Source: Anastrepha obliqua (taxonomy: Eukaryota > Arthropoda > Insecta > Diptera > Tephritidae). From it: a DNA stretch of 64,000 bases. The position numbers and the translations under genes were made by a program. Shown piece by piece: positions 1 to 10,155 of this stretch. The notes beneath the pieces are model-generated. The model had not been told where the DNA came from, did not search any database, and saw only the letters and a list, made by a program, of their open reading frames with translations. Each line of letters starts with the position of its first letter. The first letter of the stretch is position 1. Location: the NCBI RefSeq assembly GCF_027943255.1, contig NC_072893.1, positions 124,929,784 to 124,993,783 of the forward strand. Reading direction: 5' to 3'.

Positions 1-720
1 TTTTAATATAATAATTTTAAATAATAATTTCATTTTGTTATATAGGTGGCAGCCTTATTACACTTTTTTTTTTTAAATATGTGTTGGCTAAAACTTTCAC
101 AAACAGCTTCACTTAATACCAATCTTTCAATATAATAACTTCATTTTGTTGGATATGTGGCAACCTTATAAAAAAATGTTCTGGATAAAAATGTTCGTAG
201 ACTCTTTCTGCGTTTTTGAAGTACCATCTTTTAGATAGATGGCAATCCAACTCATTTTTTTCTTGGATAAATAATTTCTAAAAATCTTTCTTCAGTAATT
301 TTAATGTCAGTAATTAAATATCTTACTTATTATTGTTTAGATAGGTGGCAACCCTATGCACAAATATTTCTATATTGAAGGAATAACTTTCGCTTAATTT
401 GATATCCGCATAATTTGCATTCGTTGGTAAGGCACCATCTTTTAGATAGATGGCAATCCTACTAAACATTTCTTTTGGCTTAAATAATTCCTAAACACTT
501 TTCATTTGATGTCAGTATTTAAATATTTTACTTATTTTATATTTATTGTTTATATATTTATAAGGCAGCCGTATTTAAAAATATTTCTAGATTTAAGGTT
601 TCTCAGGTGGCAATCTTACTCACAAATTTGTCTGGCTTAACTATAATTTTTATATAATAATTAAATAGGCGGCAACCCTATTTAAAAATATGTCTAGATT
701 CAAAATTTTCCAAATAGCTT
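1..720. repeat. Degenerate tandem array (GGTGGCAACC-type units)
   Basis: A short core resembling ATAGGTGGCAACCCTAT recurs at about 45, 157, 239, 345, 450, 563, 606 and 668. A longer phrase containing ACCATCTTTTAGATAGATGG occurs near 221 and again near 432, so a higher-order period of about 211 bp is overlaid on units of roughly 100 bp. Spacers are AT-rich and diverged. There is no open frame. The array runs off the left edge of the window, so its true size is unknown. I do not recognise the family; an old satellite or minisatellite is the simplest reading. Confidence 0.7.
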
Positions 721-1140
721 TTTTTGTGTAATATTTTGCTATTGACAAGCTTTCCCTCTCATGCAAGTATCTTCCGTGTAACAGGTTTGAACAAGAAAAT
801 GAAGGCGTCTTAGTAGAATTTCAGTCACAAAAGTCAATTTTCTCACAAAAGTCAATTTTCTCACAATTTTCACACAAACTATAGAACTAAACAGGGGCTG
901 ACAGTGCTCGGATTGGATACCATTTTCAAGAGCTGCGATCCATTCCTGGCCAGAAGAATCTTACAAAGTTACATGTCAAGACATTTGCTGAACTCAGTTA
1001 AATATCAACTGTCTAGGAGCAGTGCCCAGTAGGCTAAGGAAACTCTACAAAAAAGACTGCACACAGAAAACAAATCGTGCGAAAGATTATGCAATTTGAA
1101 GTGCATAGAAGCATTTTGAGTGCCATTTTTGCCGTGATGC
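721..1140. other. Unassigned unique-looking DNA
   Basis: Mixed-composition sequence between the left-edge array and the first LINE. A short phrase (AAAAGTCAATTTTCTCACA) is directly repeated near 829 and 847. No coding signal or mobile-element hallmark was seen. Confidence 0.5.
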
Positions 1141-1151
1141 CAATTCAGATT

Positions 1152-1558
1152 TTTTTTTTTTTTTTTTTTTTTGTCGGGACAACTAGCAAGTGCAGCACTC
1201 AGACATTAATTGAGTCCATTGTACTACACTTGGATTCCCTTTTAATTTTCTTTAAATCTACCCGATCTCCGAAGAAATCTGAGTAGATCTTGTGGTGCCA
1301 AGGAGCCAAGATGGTCGCTTCTTAACACATCAGTGCCAAAGACCTCAAACCTGATTCGGGCGAAGGCGGGGCAGACACACAGGAAGTGGTCAGCCGTCTC
1401 ATCCTCCTCTTCACAAGCTGGGCAGAGTACACTGTCTGAGATGCCCAACCTTTCCATGTGCTTTGCCCACAGAAAGTGGCCCGTCATTAGTCCAACCAGC
1501 CGTCTGCACTCCCCTCTGCTTAATGACAGAAGGGTTTGCGACAGTTGATCGGACATGA
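1152..1558 (-). mobile_element. 5'-truncated non-LTR retrotransposon with TSD and poly(A)
   Basis: The insert is bounded by an 11-bp direct repeat, CAATTCAGATT, at 1141-1151 and 1559-1569. A run of more than 20 T follows the left copy, which is a poly(A) tail when read on the minus strand. The only coding content is the C-terminal end of a LINE polyprotein (1242-1556). Poly(A) plus flanking duplications is the hallmark of target-primed reverse transcription, and loss of most of the 5' part is typical. The tail and the duplication share T residues, so the exact edge is ambiguous by a base or two. Confidence 0.85.
1242..1556 (-). pseudogene. LINE ORF2 C-terminal fragment (zinc-binding tail)
   Basis: This 104-residue open frame is the extreme C-terminus of a non-LTR retrotransposon polyprotein. 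After a helical stretch containing GLMTGHF and HMERLGI it has a CPACEEEDETADHFLCVCP segment, the Cys-Cys-His-Cys signature that ends many RNase H-bearing insect LINEs. It closes with a short helix (DLLRFLRRS) also seen in the copy ending near 23.4 kb. Reverse transcriptase and RNase H domains are absent because the copy is 5' truncated exactly at its right junction. The methionine at 1556 is an internal codon, not a real start. It is not expected to be expressed. Confidence 0.8.
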
Positions 1559-1569
1559 CAATTCAGATT

Positions 1570-3689
1570 AGTCAAAGTTGATAGCACGAATTCAGAACAC
1601 TTTTCTCTTTTCGCACTTGTATGCTTTTTCGTAAATAATCTGTTCGCATACGAAACAACTACGCGCCACTGTGCATTGTTAGAAATATGTTTGTAGCTGT
1701 TTTTTGTTCTTCCCACATTTTCATGAATTTTATGCTACCCACTCGTGCCATTCTGGCTGATTTTCTTCGCAAAGGTAATTATTTTTCCAAGTTGCTTTCT
1801 AGATTACATATACGTGCATATATTTGTGCACATATGTATATATATATTTGTTTTTGTTTTTTTCAAAATGCGTACCTGTGTGTTTGTGCGATTTTTAATG
1901 ACTGCGAAAGTGCATGAATTAATTATGTTGCACGCATGTGGCATGCAACCGTGGCAACGATTTGACAGCGCAATTTCTAAGTTGAAAAATACTTTAATGG
2001 GTTAAATAAAAATTTCTTGGGGAATATATGCAAAATAATTTCTGCTTGCGCAGGTTGAATAAATTTTTTATCTACTCTAATTCTCGAAATTTGTAATATT
2101 TGATTTGATTGATAAAAGGGAAGGGAAAAGTAACTTTTTGTGGATTTAAAGCAAAATTTTAGTCAAACCAAATTAGTAATGAAATTCTATAACAAACAAA
2201 AAATTACTAAAATGTCCCAAAAAAAAAAATCAAATTCAAAATTTTTTTGATTTTGCCTATCAGAATTTGATTATTATTTTTGAACATTTCAGTAAATGTT
2301 TTTCTTTTAGAATTTCTTTATTTGTTTTTTTTTTTTTTAATTTTAGCAAGCGTTTTTCATTTTAGAACTTAATTTTGTTTTTGGAAATTTTAGCACAGTT
2401 TTTTCCTTTTTGAATTTGTTTACAATAATTTTGTTATTACATATTATGTTTTTTTGAATTTTTAGCAAATTTTCTTCATTCTGAAATTTATTTCATTCTT
2501 TTACAAGTACACACACACTTTTACAAGTTTCAAACTTTTAAATAAATAAAAATTCTCAAAAAAATCTCTTCTACCATTTAGTCTTTTCCACCCACATAAT
2601 TAAATTAATTTTGCTTCTAATTTGAGCTGAATATTCTGTGTTTTCTATTTTTTATTTAATCTGTAAAAAACACAAAAATAAATGAATAAACCTCCCAGAT
2701 GTGCCAAAATAACTTTGTCGTTTCTTTCAATAAGTAAAAATGTGCCTGCTGTAATATTTATTAAAAGAATTTCAGTCATAAAATTATTCACCTCTTATAA
2801 TTCCTTTATTTACTTTTTTTTCAGAATAAAAAGAAAATCACAAATGGCGCCAAAGCACCGCCTTCGTCGCCATATTTTCTTTGAGCAAAAATAACAAAAA
2901 TTATAAATAAATATTTCAACTTCAATCTTACATATCTGCACACATACATGCATACACATACAACAATGATATATATATGTGCAAGCACCTACATACATTT
3001 GTATTTCATGCATTTGTGGCAACTTTGTGGCGGGCTGGTTACATTTTCCACATGACTGCAGCATTGGAATGCAGCGAAGAGGTTATGACGTCCATTGCAT
3101 ACTTGCAGACGCAGAAAAGAGTCTTTGGGTAACAGAGAAAAGAGGGCGGAGAAGTCTTTTAGCGTGCATGCAAATTAGTTGAAGAAAAATTTTTATTTTC
3201 TCGAATAACACGCAAGTATGAAGCAGGTACTTTTCGATTAATAAAATTTCGGATTATAAAATTTATTATTACTTTTTGTACAATTTTTTAGATTTTTATT
3301 TCGCATTTATTTTGAACTTTTCTAAATTGGCTTTAATTTGAAGCTTAAAAAAGTTTTATTGTGTAGAAAAAATTATAACTTTGTGGTTCAACATAATTTT
3401 AAATCTAAGTATGTATTTAATTTTTAAACATCGCTATTTTACTTTGGGGTGGAAATTCCTTTTATTAAATGGTGCAGAAAATTGTAAAATAAATTTAGCG
3501 TTTTAAGGATTGGAGCACAATTTTTATTGACCATAAATACTATAGTTTAATACTAAAAAAAAAAAATATTCTAAAAATAATTATAAAATATTTTTTATTT
3601 TTTTTATTTCACTTTCACTTTATTTATGATTTTATTGCCGTTCACTTATTATATGGAAATGCCCCAGACCGTCGCAAAAATATTGTCAA
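1570..3689. other. AT-rich gene-free DNA
   Basis: About 2.1 kb of AT-rich sequence with long T and A runs. Around 2935-3000 there is a CATACATACA-type microsatellite, and near 1825-1850 a short TATATGTATA run. Open frames here are short, of low complexity, and lack recognisable motifs. No RNA gene was seen. Confidence 0.5.
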
Positions 3690-3776
3690 AAACCAATGCG
3701 ATTTTCGAGCCACCTGAAACGTACATCTTTTTTTATCAAAATTGATGTGCTATAAAACTGTATCCCGAAAAAAAGT
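3690..3776 (+). repeat. Dispersed repeat, copy 1 (GAGCCACCTGAAAC family)
   Basis: The stretch contains GAGCCACCTGAAAC followed about 40 bp later by GCTATAAAACTGT. The same two blocks in the same order and spacing occur on the minus strand at 45403-45480. Identity is patchy between blocks, suggesting an old dispersed repeat. No coding content; family unknown. Confidence 0.55.
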
Positions 3777-4071
3777 TTTCCTAAAATTCTGATTAAAAAA
3801 TTTATTAAAATTTTTTATGTTTTGAATTTTGAAAAAAAAAAAAAAATTTATGAAAATGTGCTGAATTGTTTTTTCAATTTGCACAGAGTTCAAAACTTGG
3901 ATTAATACGGTTTTTTATATTTTCATAAAAAAAATTTACTCAATAAGTCCTAGGACCATAATTATTCAACGCAGTGTACATATTGGGTTGGGGAATAAGT
4001 TCATAGCGTTTGTACCGAAGACTTTTGTTTAAACTAAAAACAATAAATATATCAATAAGTTAATCAATTAA

Positions 4072-5075
4072 CTATTTGCCGTTTCTGTTTATAACCTCTT
4101 CCCACCTCTCGACCAATTTTTTGATGCCGCTCCGCCACAAATCGCTTGGTCTGACGTCAGTGGAAGTTGTTGAGCTAGTTTTTAGGGGCCGCTTTGCTAT
4201 AGCAGATAACGCCCTTGAAATGGTTTGACAGGGAGTGGAAATTATGGTAATCGGTCGGTGCAAGGTCCGGAGAATACGGACTTATTCGAGCTCTTGGAAT
4301 GCGACTTTGACGACTTGTGCAACATGGGGCCTGGCGTTGTCTTGAAGGAATCTGGTTTGACCATTTCGATCAGATCTTTTCAGTCGAATAGCCTCATTCA
4401 CGCAGTGCAGCTGGCTAATGTAGAGCTCCTTGTTGACCGTTTAATACTTTTCGAGCATTTCCCAGTGCACCATGCCCTCACAGTCCCTCCAAACTCATGT
4501 CAAGATTTTCTTTGGATGAAAATCCGGCTTGACTCCCGCGTTTGGCGTATCTACTGGAGCCACCCACTTCTTTCTGTGCTTCACATTGATGTATAGGCAC
4601 TATTTCTCATCTCCCGTGAAGATTCGGTACAAAAAGCTTTGTCTATGACCGCGTGTTGCTCGATGGCGGGCGAGATGCTGATAAGCAATTTGAAGGCGAC
4701 TTTCTTTGTTTTTTTCGTTAAGCACGTGAGGCTCCCAGGCTCCCAATTTTTCGGTAAATCCCATTGAATGAAGATGATTGAGAATCGTTTTATGATCGCA
4801 GTGCATTTTTCCTTAAAATCACGGCTGGTTTGGCGACCGTTTTCCCTCAAAGTTCATCGAATTCAGAAGGCCTTCCGCTGCGGGACATGTCATCGACGTC
4901 AAAGTCGCTAGTTTTGAATTTTGCAAACCATTTCCGTGCCGTACATTCGCCTATGACAGCTTCCCCATACACGTCGCAAATGTTTCGGGCAGCTGTTTGA
5001 CTTCGATGAAAAGCAAAAAAGAGCAAAAAAGAGCAGGTGTCGATAATGTTGAATTTTGATTCCTGCGTATTCCAT
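4072..5075 (-). pseudogene. Mariner transposase pseudogene (outer element)
   Basis: Reading leftwards from the ATG at 5075, the frame carries the mariner helix-turn-helix region (ARKWFAKFKTSDF and SRSGRPSEFDE, about 4840-4960), a middle part (CDHKTILNHLHSMGF) leading to the first catalytic aspartate in FTGDEK (near 4600), and a C-terminal RSGIKKLVERWEEV segment ending at about 4072. These are in different frames, separated by stops and frameshifts; a stop follows directly after GDEK. The start codon lies only five bases from the nested insertion, which therefore separates promoter and TIR from the gene. Certainly non-functional. Confidence 0.85.
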
Positions 5076-5080
5076 TTTTA

Positions 5081-5602
5081 AGTCTATGAATAAGTTCGTG
5101 CGGTTTTTTTTTCGAAATTTGAATTTCGGATCATTCCCATGGCTTTTAAACGTTTGGAAATGGTTGATTGATCAACTCCCAAAGTTTTTGCAACCTCTTC
5201 TTGCGTTTGAGCCGGATCTTGATCGAGCAATTCCTCCAATTCGGTATCCATGAACTTTGGCGGCGCGGCCAAAATCACCACTTTTAAAGCGTGCAAACCA
5301 CTTCTGGCACGTTCGCTCAGCTAGAGCATGCTCACCATAAACTTCCACCAAGATACGATGACTTTCGGCTGCTTTTTTCTTCATATTAAAGAATTCCCCG
5401 CAAAAACACATTATTTGGCACGAAATTCGACATTTTCAAGTGTGGTAAAAATATTGTTGTTTACGCTTCAAATAAAAAACTTATACTGACGTTTGTGCCT
5501 TACGACAGTAGCTCTCCAATGAATGTTTGGAAATGTGGATCGATGGAATAATAATCAAGTTACGCCATCTGTTGTAAAACCGCACGAACTTATCCATAGA
5601 CA
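5081..5602 (-). mobile_element. Nested mariner deletion derivative (inner, 522 bp)
   Basis: Inverted repeats of about 28 bp (GTCTATGAATAAGTTCGTGC at the left; the right end read inward has GTCTATGGATAAGTTCGTGC) are each flanked by TA (5079-5080 and 5603-5604). The termini differ from those of the host element, so this is a different mariner subfamily. The interior keeps the N-terminal DNA-binding part of a transposase and runs directly into the left terminal repeat, so the catalytic domain has been removed by internal deletion. It sits just upstream of the start codon of the outer transposase. Confidence 0.85.
5090..5411 (-). pseudogene. Mariner transposase N-terminus (inner element)
   Basis: Two overlapping frames give the two helix-turn-helix motifs of a mariner transposase. 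The first (from about 5411) contains ESHRILVEVYGEHALAERTC and WFARFKSGDF. The second (5296 leftwards) contains LLDQDPAQTQEEVAKTLGV and STISKRLKAMGM. They are joined by a frameshift near 5260. The protein would stop in the terminal repeat with no DDD catalytic domain, so at most it could bind DNA. Confidence 0.8.
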
Positions 5603-5765
5603 TAATAAAAAAATAAATAACTAAAAAATACAATTAACACAGTTTTGTGGAGCAGAAAGAGTTCTATCGCATGAATATTTGCCCTTTGCCAAACAGCGAA
5701 CAAAGCGTTGTAAAATTAATGAAAATATAAAAACGCTATGTATGTACTTATTCCCCAATCCAATA

Positions 5766-7320
5766 TTTTTATCCAATGACGTACTGTTAATAGATATCGC
5801 CGTGAATTTTTTGCACATCATAAAAGACGAGCTTGTGGCTATTTCTGTATCTATCTAAATTTTTCATTTTATTTTTTTTTTTTAATTTCGGCACTATTGA
5901 AGGGAAGATTTTGTTTTGTTTTGGGTTTTTTGTTGTTTAATTTAGTCACTTATCATAAACCAAGCTTAAGAATTTAAATCGTTGGAAATTCGTACGGTCA
6001 CGACTGCTACAGATCTTAACCTTGACTGGTTGCCGGAATGGTGATTTTCTAACCAAAAAGTTAAGTAAAGAAATACGAGTTTCGGATTTCCAACTTTATT
6101 TTTCGATTTTTTATCAAAGCAATTCTGATCGAGAATCAAAGTTAGTTGACATAATCAAAGAGTGAGCAGCGAAAATCGTAACATAAAATATTCGAACGTC
6201 AACCTCTGCAGATGACGCAATGATGTGCGTGCGTTTTTTGTTTTTGTCGTTTAAATATCACTTGCTTTACCCTTCTTTGCTGCGCTCTTAAGATCTCCAT
6301 CCATTGCTGCGAAGTTACCGCCAAAAAATTAGCATATTCCATATTTTATTCTGATGTCAATGGCATAATGGCCGCTCCAGCATAGCTACCCAAAGCAGCC
6401 TAAGCAAAGGGGTGAGTTCGCAATTAACCCTTGTTGCGAAAGGAAGTACTTTCAGGACTCACCTCGTGGAAAAACAGACGCCTCCTGCAGCTCACCGCCA
6501 CTTTGTTGCTCCACGGCAGCTACATTCAGTGCACTTCAAATGCTGCTCTTATTAGCTACTCAAGTTGTTGTTGTTGTCGTTTTTGCATTTACTGCTGCAC
6601 ATATCCTCACATAAGTGTGTAGAAGAAATTATGATGATGCACATGTGTACATACTTACACTAATTCATATATACAAAACTCTGACATACCCACCGCCCTC
6701 AGCGTAAATGGACTCGGCGAACGCGTTGTACTCGTAAGTGTATAAGTGCTTCCTTTTTATGGCGGTGTTAAGCGGCGGCTGTTAGTTGTTGTTGTTCTTG
6801 TTGGTTTTGTGTTTGTTTTCTTGTTAGTTGAAAGGACTCTCGCACACATGCACATCTGCCTATGTATGTGTTGGTGGCGTATATTAGCTGTTTTGCCACT
6901 CACATTTGAATTGTGTTCCACTTCCTTCCTGTTGGTGTTGTTGTGCTTTATAATAGCTTGCTTACACTTCGCAGCGGTGTTATTCTTATTATATTTGTTG
7001 TTGTTGTTGGTGCACTGCTGCTTATTATGTACATATATGTACTAAATTAAACATATTACTGTTGGTTTTATTTTCGCTTTTGCTGCGTAAAAGTAGCTCA
7101 ACAACTTTGAGTTTCGTCACCAATCTTTTGACTTTAAAATGCAGCAAAATTTTTCACAATAATTTCTAAATTTTTGAATAAAAAGAAGGCTTATGCTGTA
7201 ATTAAAAACAATACAATATTTTTTCATTTATTTATAAATTGAACGAAAATCCTCAAACCTCAATCCTCGAAAAATCTTTTATTCAAAGAATGGAATACAT
7301 TTTTTATTAGATCGCACGCA
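5766..7320. other. Gene-free DNA with GTT-rich stretches
   Basis: Mixed AT-rich sequence. From about 6555 to 7040 there are repeated TTGTTGTTG runs and interspersed GC-richer blocks. These runs create artificially hydrophobic open frames (for example Val/Leu-rich at 6746-7045) that lack homology cues. No mobile-element ends were identified. Confidence 0.45.
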
Positions 7321-7910
7321 AATGGGTGATTTTTTTTTAATGTCGAGGTTAACGAGGGTAATTTCAAAATTCGGTGGAAAGTCAGAGAGATGGCACTACT
7401 TGCGCGTACGGGTGTTACGTTTAGTTAGTAGCATCTCTTGGAGGAACACACAGCAAATTCCTGCCAAATCGGTATATTTCTTTGTGCTTGGCATTCGTTT
7501 GTATTGAGGAAATTGAGTGATTTTCTTTTTCCATCACGACAGCGCAACTGCTTACATATACGTCTCAGCAGTTGTCGTCGCAAAATTAATGGAAATGGGG
7601 TTCCAACTCGTTTCACATCCCCCCTTTTCTCCAGACTTGACTCACTTGGATCTCTCGGATTACTATTTGTTCCCCAACTTTAAGAAATGGCTGGCGGGTA
7701 AAAGATTTTATTTAAACGAGGAGGTGATTGCTGAAACGAATGGCTATTTTTCAGACTCGTTTAAATTCTATTAAACATTCGGAAGGAATCAGCAAACTAG
7801 AACAGCGTTGGACGAAATGTATAAGCCTAAAAGGAGATTATGTCGAAAAATAAAAAAAGGTTTACCCCAAATAATTAATTAGTTTTTATTTTTGCAGTGA
7901 CTTTTCAAAC
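7321..7910 (+). mobile_element. Internally deleted mariner element
   Basis: A 3' half of a mariner transposase gene starts abruptly near 7525, directly after about 200 bp of non-coding sequence that looks like an element 5' region (initiator-like ATTGAGGAAATTGAGTGA). Its stop codon is at 7851-7853 and an AT-rich 3' region follows. The junction implies an internal deletion of the DNA-binding half and the first catalytic residue. I could not define matching terminal repeats with confidence, so the outer limits are approximate. Confidence 0.65.
7517..7853 (+). pseudogene. Mariner transposase C-terminal fragment
   Basis: The frame contains HHDSATAY (second catalytic aspartate), the mariner signature HPPFSPDLTHLDLSDYYLF (the expected third aspartate lies in SDYYLFP) and NFKKWLAGKRF. 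After a frameshift near 7760 it ends EQRWTKCISLKGDYVEK followed by TAA. This C-terminus is normal for mariners. A copy of the same lineage, with its second aspartate lost, lies at 12.6-12.9 kb. The N-terminal DNA-binding domain and first aspartate are missing. Confidence 0.8.
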
Positions 7911-8046
7911 GACCTGCGGATTTTGTTTATAGTTTTTGGCAATTTCAAAAAATATGCGAACAAGTTTGAAAATTTTTGCAGTCTTTGGATTTTTGGGCAG
8001 AAAACTTTCAAAATAATTTTCAAAGTGCGCAAATTGGTGTGCTAAA

Positions 8047-8970
8047 GTTATGAAAACTTAAAGAGAGCGAATATAATTCAAATAAATAGTAGAAAGCATA
8101 AAAAATTAAGAAATATTCGCTGCTTAGGTAACTCCGAAAATTTCGGAATTAAAATAAATACACTTTGAGTGTGTTTGGATACGCAAAAAAGTAACTAATT
8201 TAATATTTTTCTGCTATAAAATTTATAATTTTTCGGAGTTAAATTAGTTCAAATTTCGCAAATTATAGTTTTTAAGATTGAATATTGAATTTTATACATG
8301 TAAATATTATATTTAATATAGAGAATTTGATATTTAAGAATTTAAAATTAGCGATTTTTCGGAGTTATACGAATTTCACGAAATTTACTTGCTCTACTCA
8401 ATTTTTGCAATTTACAGTAGAAGTAAAGCAATCAGGGTAAGCAAAACTTTCAAAATATAATTATGTTTTGTCATTTCAAAATTGAAATTCTTTCGGAGTG
8501 AAGAAAATGTGAGAAATTTACTTTCTGCACTAAATGTTTGCAATTTATAGTGGAAATTAAAGAAGAAACAGGTGGATTGAGGTTATGAAAACTTGAAGAG
8601 AGTGAAAATAATTCAAATATATAGCGGAAATCATACAAAATTAAGAAATATACGCCGCTTAGTTAACTCCGAAAATTTCGGAATTGTAATAAATACTTTT
8701 TAAGTGTCTTGGTATACGCAAAACAGCAACAAATTTAAAGCATATAAAAATTGAAATTTTTTCGAAGTTAAATTATTTTCGAAAAATTGGCTAGCTATGC
8801 TCAAATTTCGAAAATTATACTTTTTCAGCTATGCAATCCAGGATTGAATATTGAATTTAACGAATTTAAATTTCTAATTTAGAGAATTTAAAATAAAAAT
8901 ATTTTCGGAGTTACGCCAAATTCGAGAAATTTACTTGCTCCACTTAGTTTTTGCAATTTATAATAAAAGT
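8047..8970. repeat. 535-bp tandem duplication
   Basis: Sequence starting GTTATGAAAACTTAAAGAGA at 8047 is repeated from 8582 (GTTATGAAAACTTGAAGAGA), and the similarity continues through the second unit, including AACTCCGAAAATTTCGGAAT, GATTGAATATTGAATTT and TTTACTTGCTC. Identity looks high, with scattered substitutions and small indels. Inside each unit a shorter phrase around TTTTTCGGAGTTA recurs several times, suggesting the unit grew from a smaller repeat. Non-coding; satellite-like. Confidence 0.75.
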
Positions 8971-8984
8971 AGAGTCAACTAGGA

Positions 8985-9200
8985 AAAGAAAAACTGGCAA
9001 AATTCGTTGTATTTTCCAAAAACCAAAAAAAAAAATAAAACAGAGTAATCAAAATTAAAATAGTTTCTTAAAATCTTCAAAAACTTTTCGAAAAAATGTG
9101 TACATAGCCCATAATTATCAAAACACCAAAAAAGTAAAAAAGAGTTATTCAAAATTAAAATAGTGCTTAACTCCTTTAAAAACCACGAACTCAATTTTCA
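8985..9200. repeat. Short tandem duplication, about 100 bp unit
   Basis: Two AT-rich units share ATTTTC/CCAAAAA followed by AGAGT-ATTCAAAATTAAAATAGT (near 9040 and 9140). They directly follow the 535-bp duplication and may be a decayed extension of it. Non-coding. Confidence 0.45.
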
Positions 9201-9930
9201 AAAAAAAAAAAGAAAATTGTTTTCCCCAAGCACTCTAAAAAATGCAATCTCCATCAAAAGTTTTAATTTACAGGTTATTTTATATTTATTTCAACATTTA
9301 TGAATTTGCCGGCAATTTTTTAAGAGAGATGTTTTTAAAACTTTTCCCTTATCAAATGTTGTTTTGTAAATATTTTTATTTTGCAATTATTTTGGAATTT
9401 TTTTTTTTATTTAATTCTATATTTTCACAATTGCTTGAAAATTTTTATTACGCAATATTCACCGAAAGAAGCTTTTCTGGTATTTAAGTTTTGTGAAAGT
9501 TTTGAAGAGAGGCATTCTTTAATTTTTTTTGCATATTTTAAATTAAAAAAAAATACCAGTCTAACAGTTAGACTTGATAGAAGTGAAACCTTCCGTAAAA
9601 CAAACTGAGAGAGAATAAGACGAAAGCAGCATTAGGAGCGGGATAATTATAGGTTCATTATAATATTGCTATAAAGTTCATATTTTATTTTCTTCATTTT
9701 ATCATTATTCGCCTCAATGTTTTCAATTTCAACAAATGATACGAGTGGCTTATGATAGATAAAATATGATACAAATGCTTTGGTTTCGATGTTGTCAAAA
9801 AAAATACCCAAACGGACCGAAGAAACAGACTTACAAATTTCTTCTATTTTCGTCTACTTGTATTCATATAAAAATTTATGTCTCTTCCCACCAAAGCTAA
9901 ATGTATTAGTATATTTCTTCTTGTATTTAT
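9201..9930. other. AT-rich gene-free DNA
   Basis: Poly-A and poly-T rich sequence with short, low-complexity Phe-rich open frames. Nothing recognisable was seen. Confidence 0.4.
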
Positions 9931-9935
9931 TCAAG

Positions 9936-10098
9936 GCTGAAATCCCGGCGGTACTGCAATACCGGGCCAACCCGTGGCAGAGGTGGAGAGCAAGCCCCTA
10001 AAACACTCCGCCCATTTCCAAAAATTAGTTTAACATTTGTTGTCCTCCGATGGAGGATCTATCAGATGTTAAGCTGATAACCACACTACCTAGTCAAT
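9936..10098 (-). pseudogene. U2 spliceosomal snRNA pseudogene
   Basis: Read on the minus strand, the region contains TTATCAGCTTAACATCTGAT, TCCTCCAT-GGAGGACAACAA, an ATTTTTGGAA Sm-site-like block, GGGGCTTGCTC, GGGTTGGCCCGGTATTGCAG and GTACCGCCGGGATTT. In order and sequence these match stem-loops II, III and IV and the Sm region of insect U2 as I know it. The 5' end is damaged. The branch-point recognition block expected as GTGTAGTATCTGTTC reads GGTAGTGTGG with a deletion, and roughly the first 30 nucleotides (stem-loop I) are missing. No snRNA proximal-sequence promoter was recognised. This is a truncated pseudogene rather than a working U2 gene. Confidence 0.88.
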
Positions 10099-10155
10099 AC
10101 ATTTTAAATAATAAACCTAATAAAACTTTTGAGAATTACACGCTCACAAAAATTA

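Larger units (their letters stand above)
3983..5763 (-). mobile_element. Mariner element (outer), interrupted by a second mariner
   Basis: The left terminus TTGGGTTGGGGAATAAGT and the right terminus (read inward, TTGGATTGGGGAATAAGT) form inverted repeats of about 28 bp, each flanked by TA (3981-3982 and 5764-5765), the target of Tc1/mariner elements. The full span is 1781 bp. Removing the 522-bp internal insertion and its 2-bp duplication leaves about 1257 bp, close to the usual mariner length of about 1.3 kb. The transposase frame runs on the minus strand from about 5075 to 4072 and is broken. Confidence 0.9.

Noticed and set aside
6746..7045. Hydrophobic 99-codon membrane protein
   Set aside because: The Val/Leu/Phe content comes from GTT/TTG microsatellite runs; there is no signal-peptide pattern or conserved motif.
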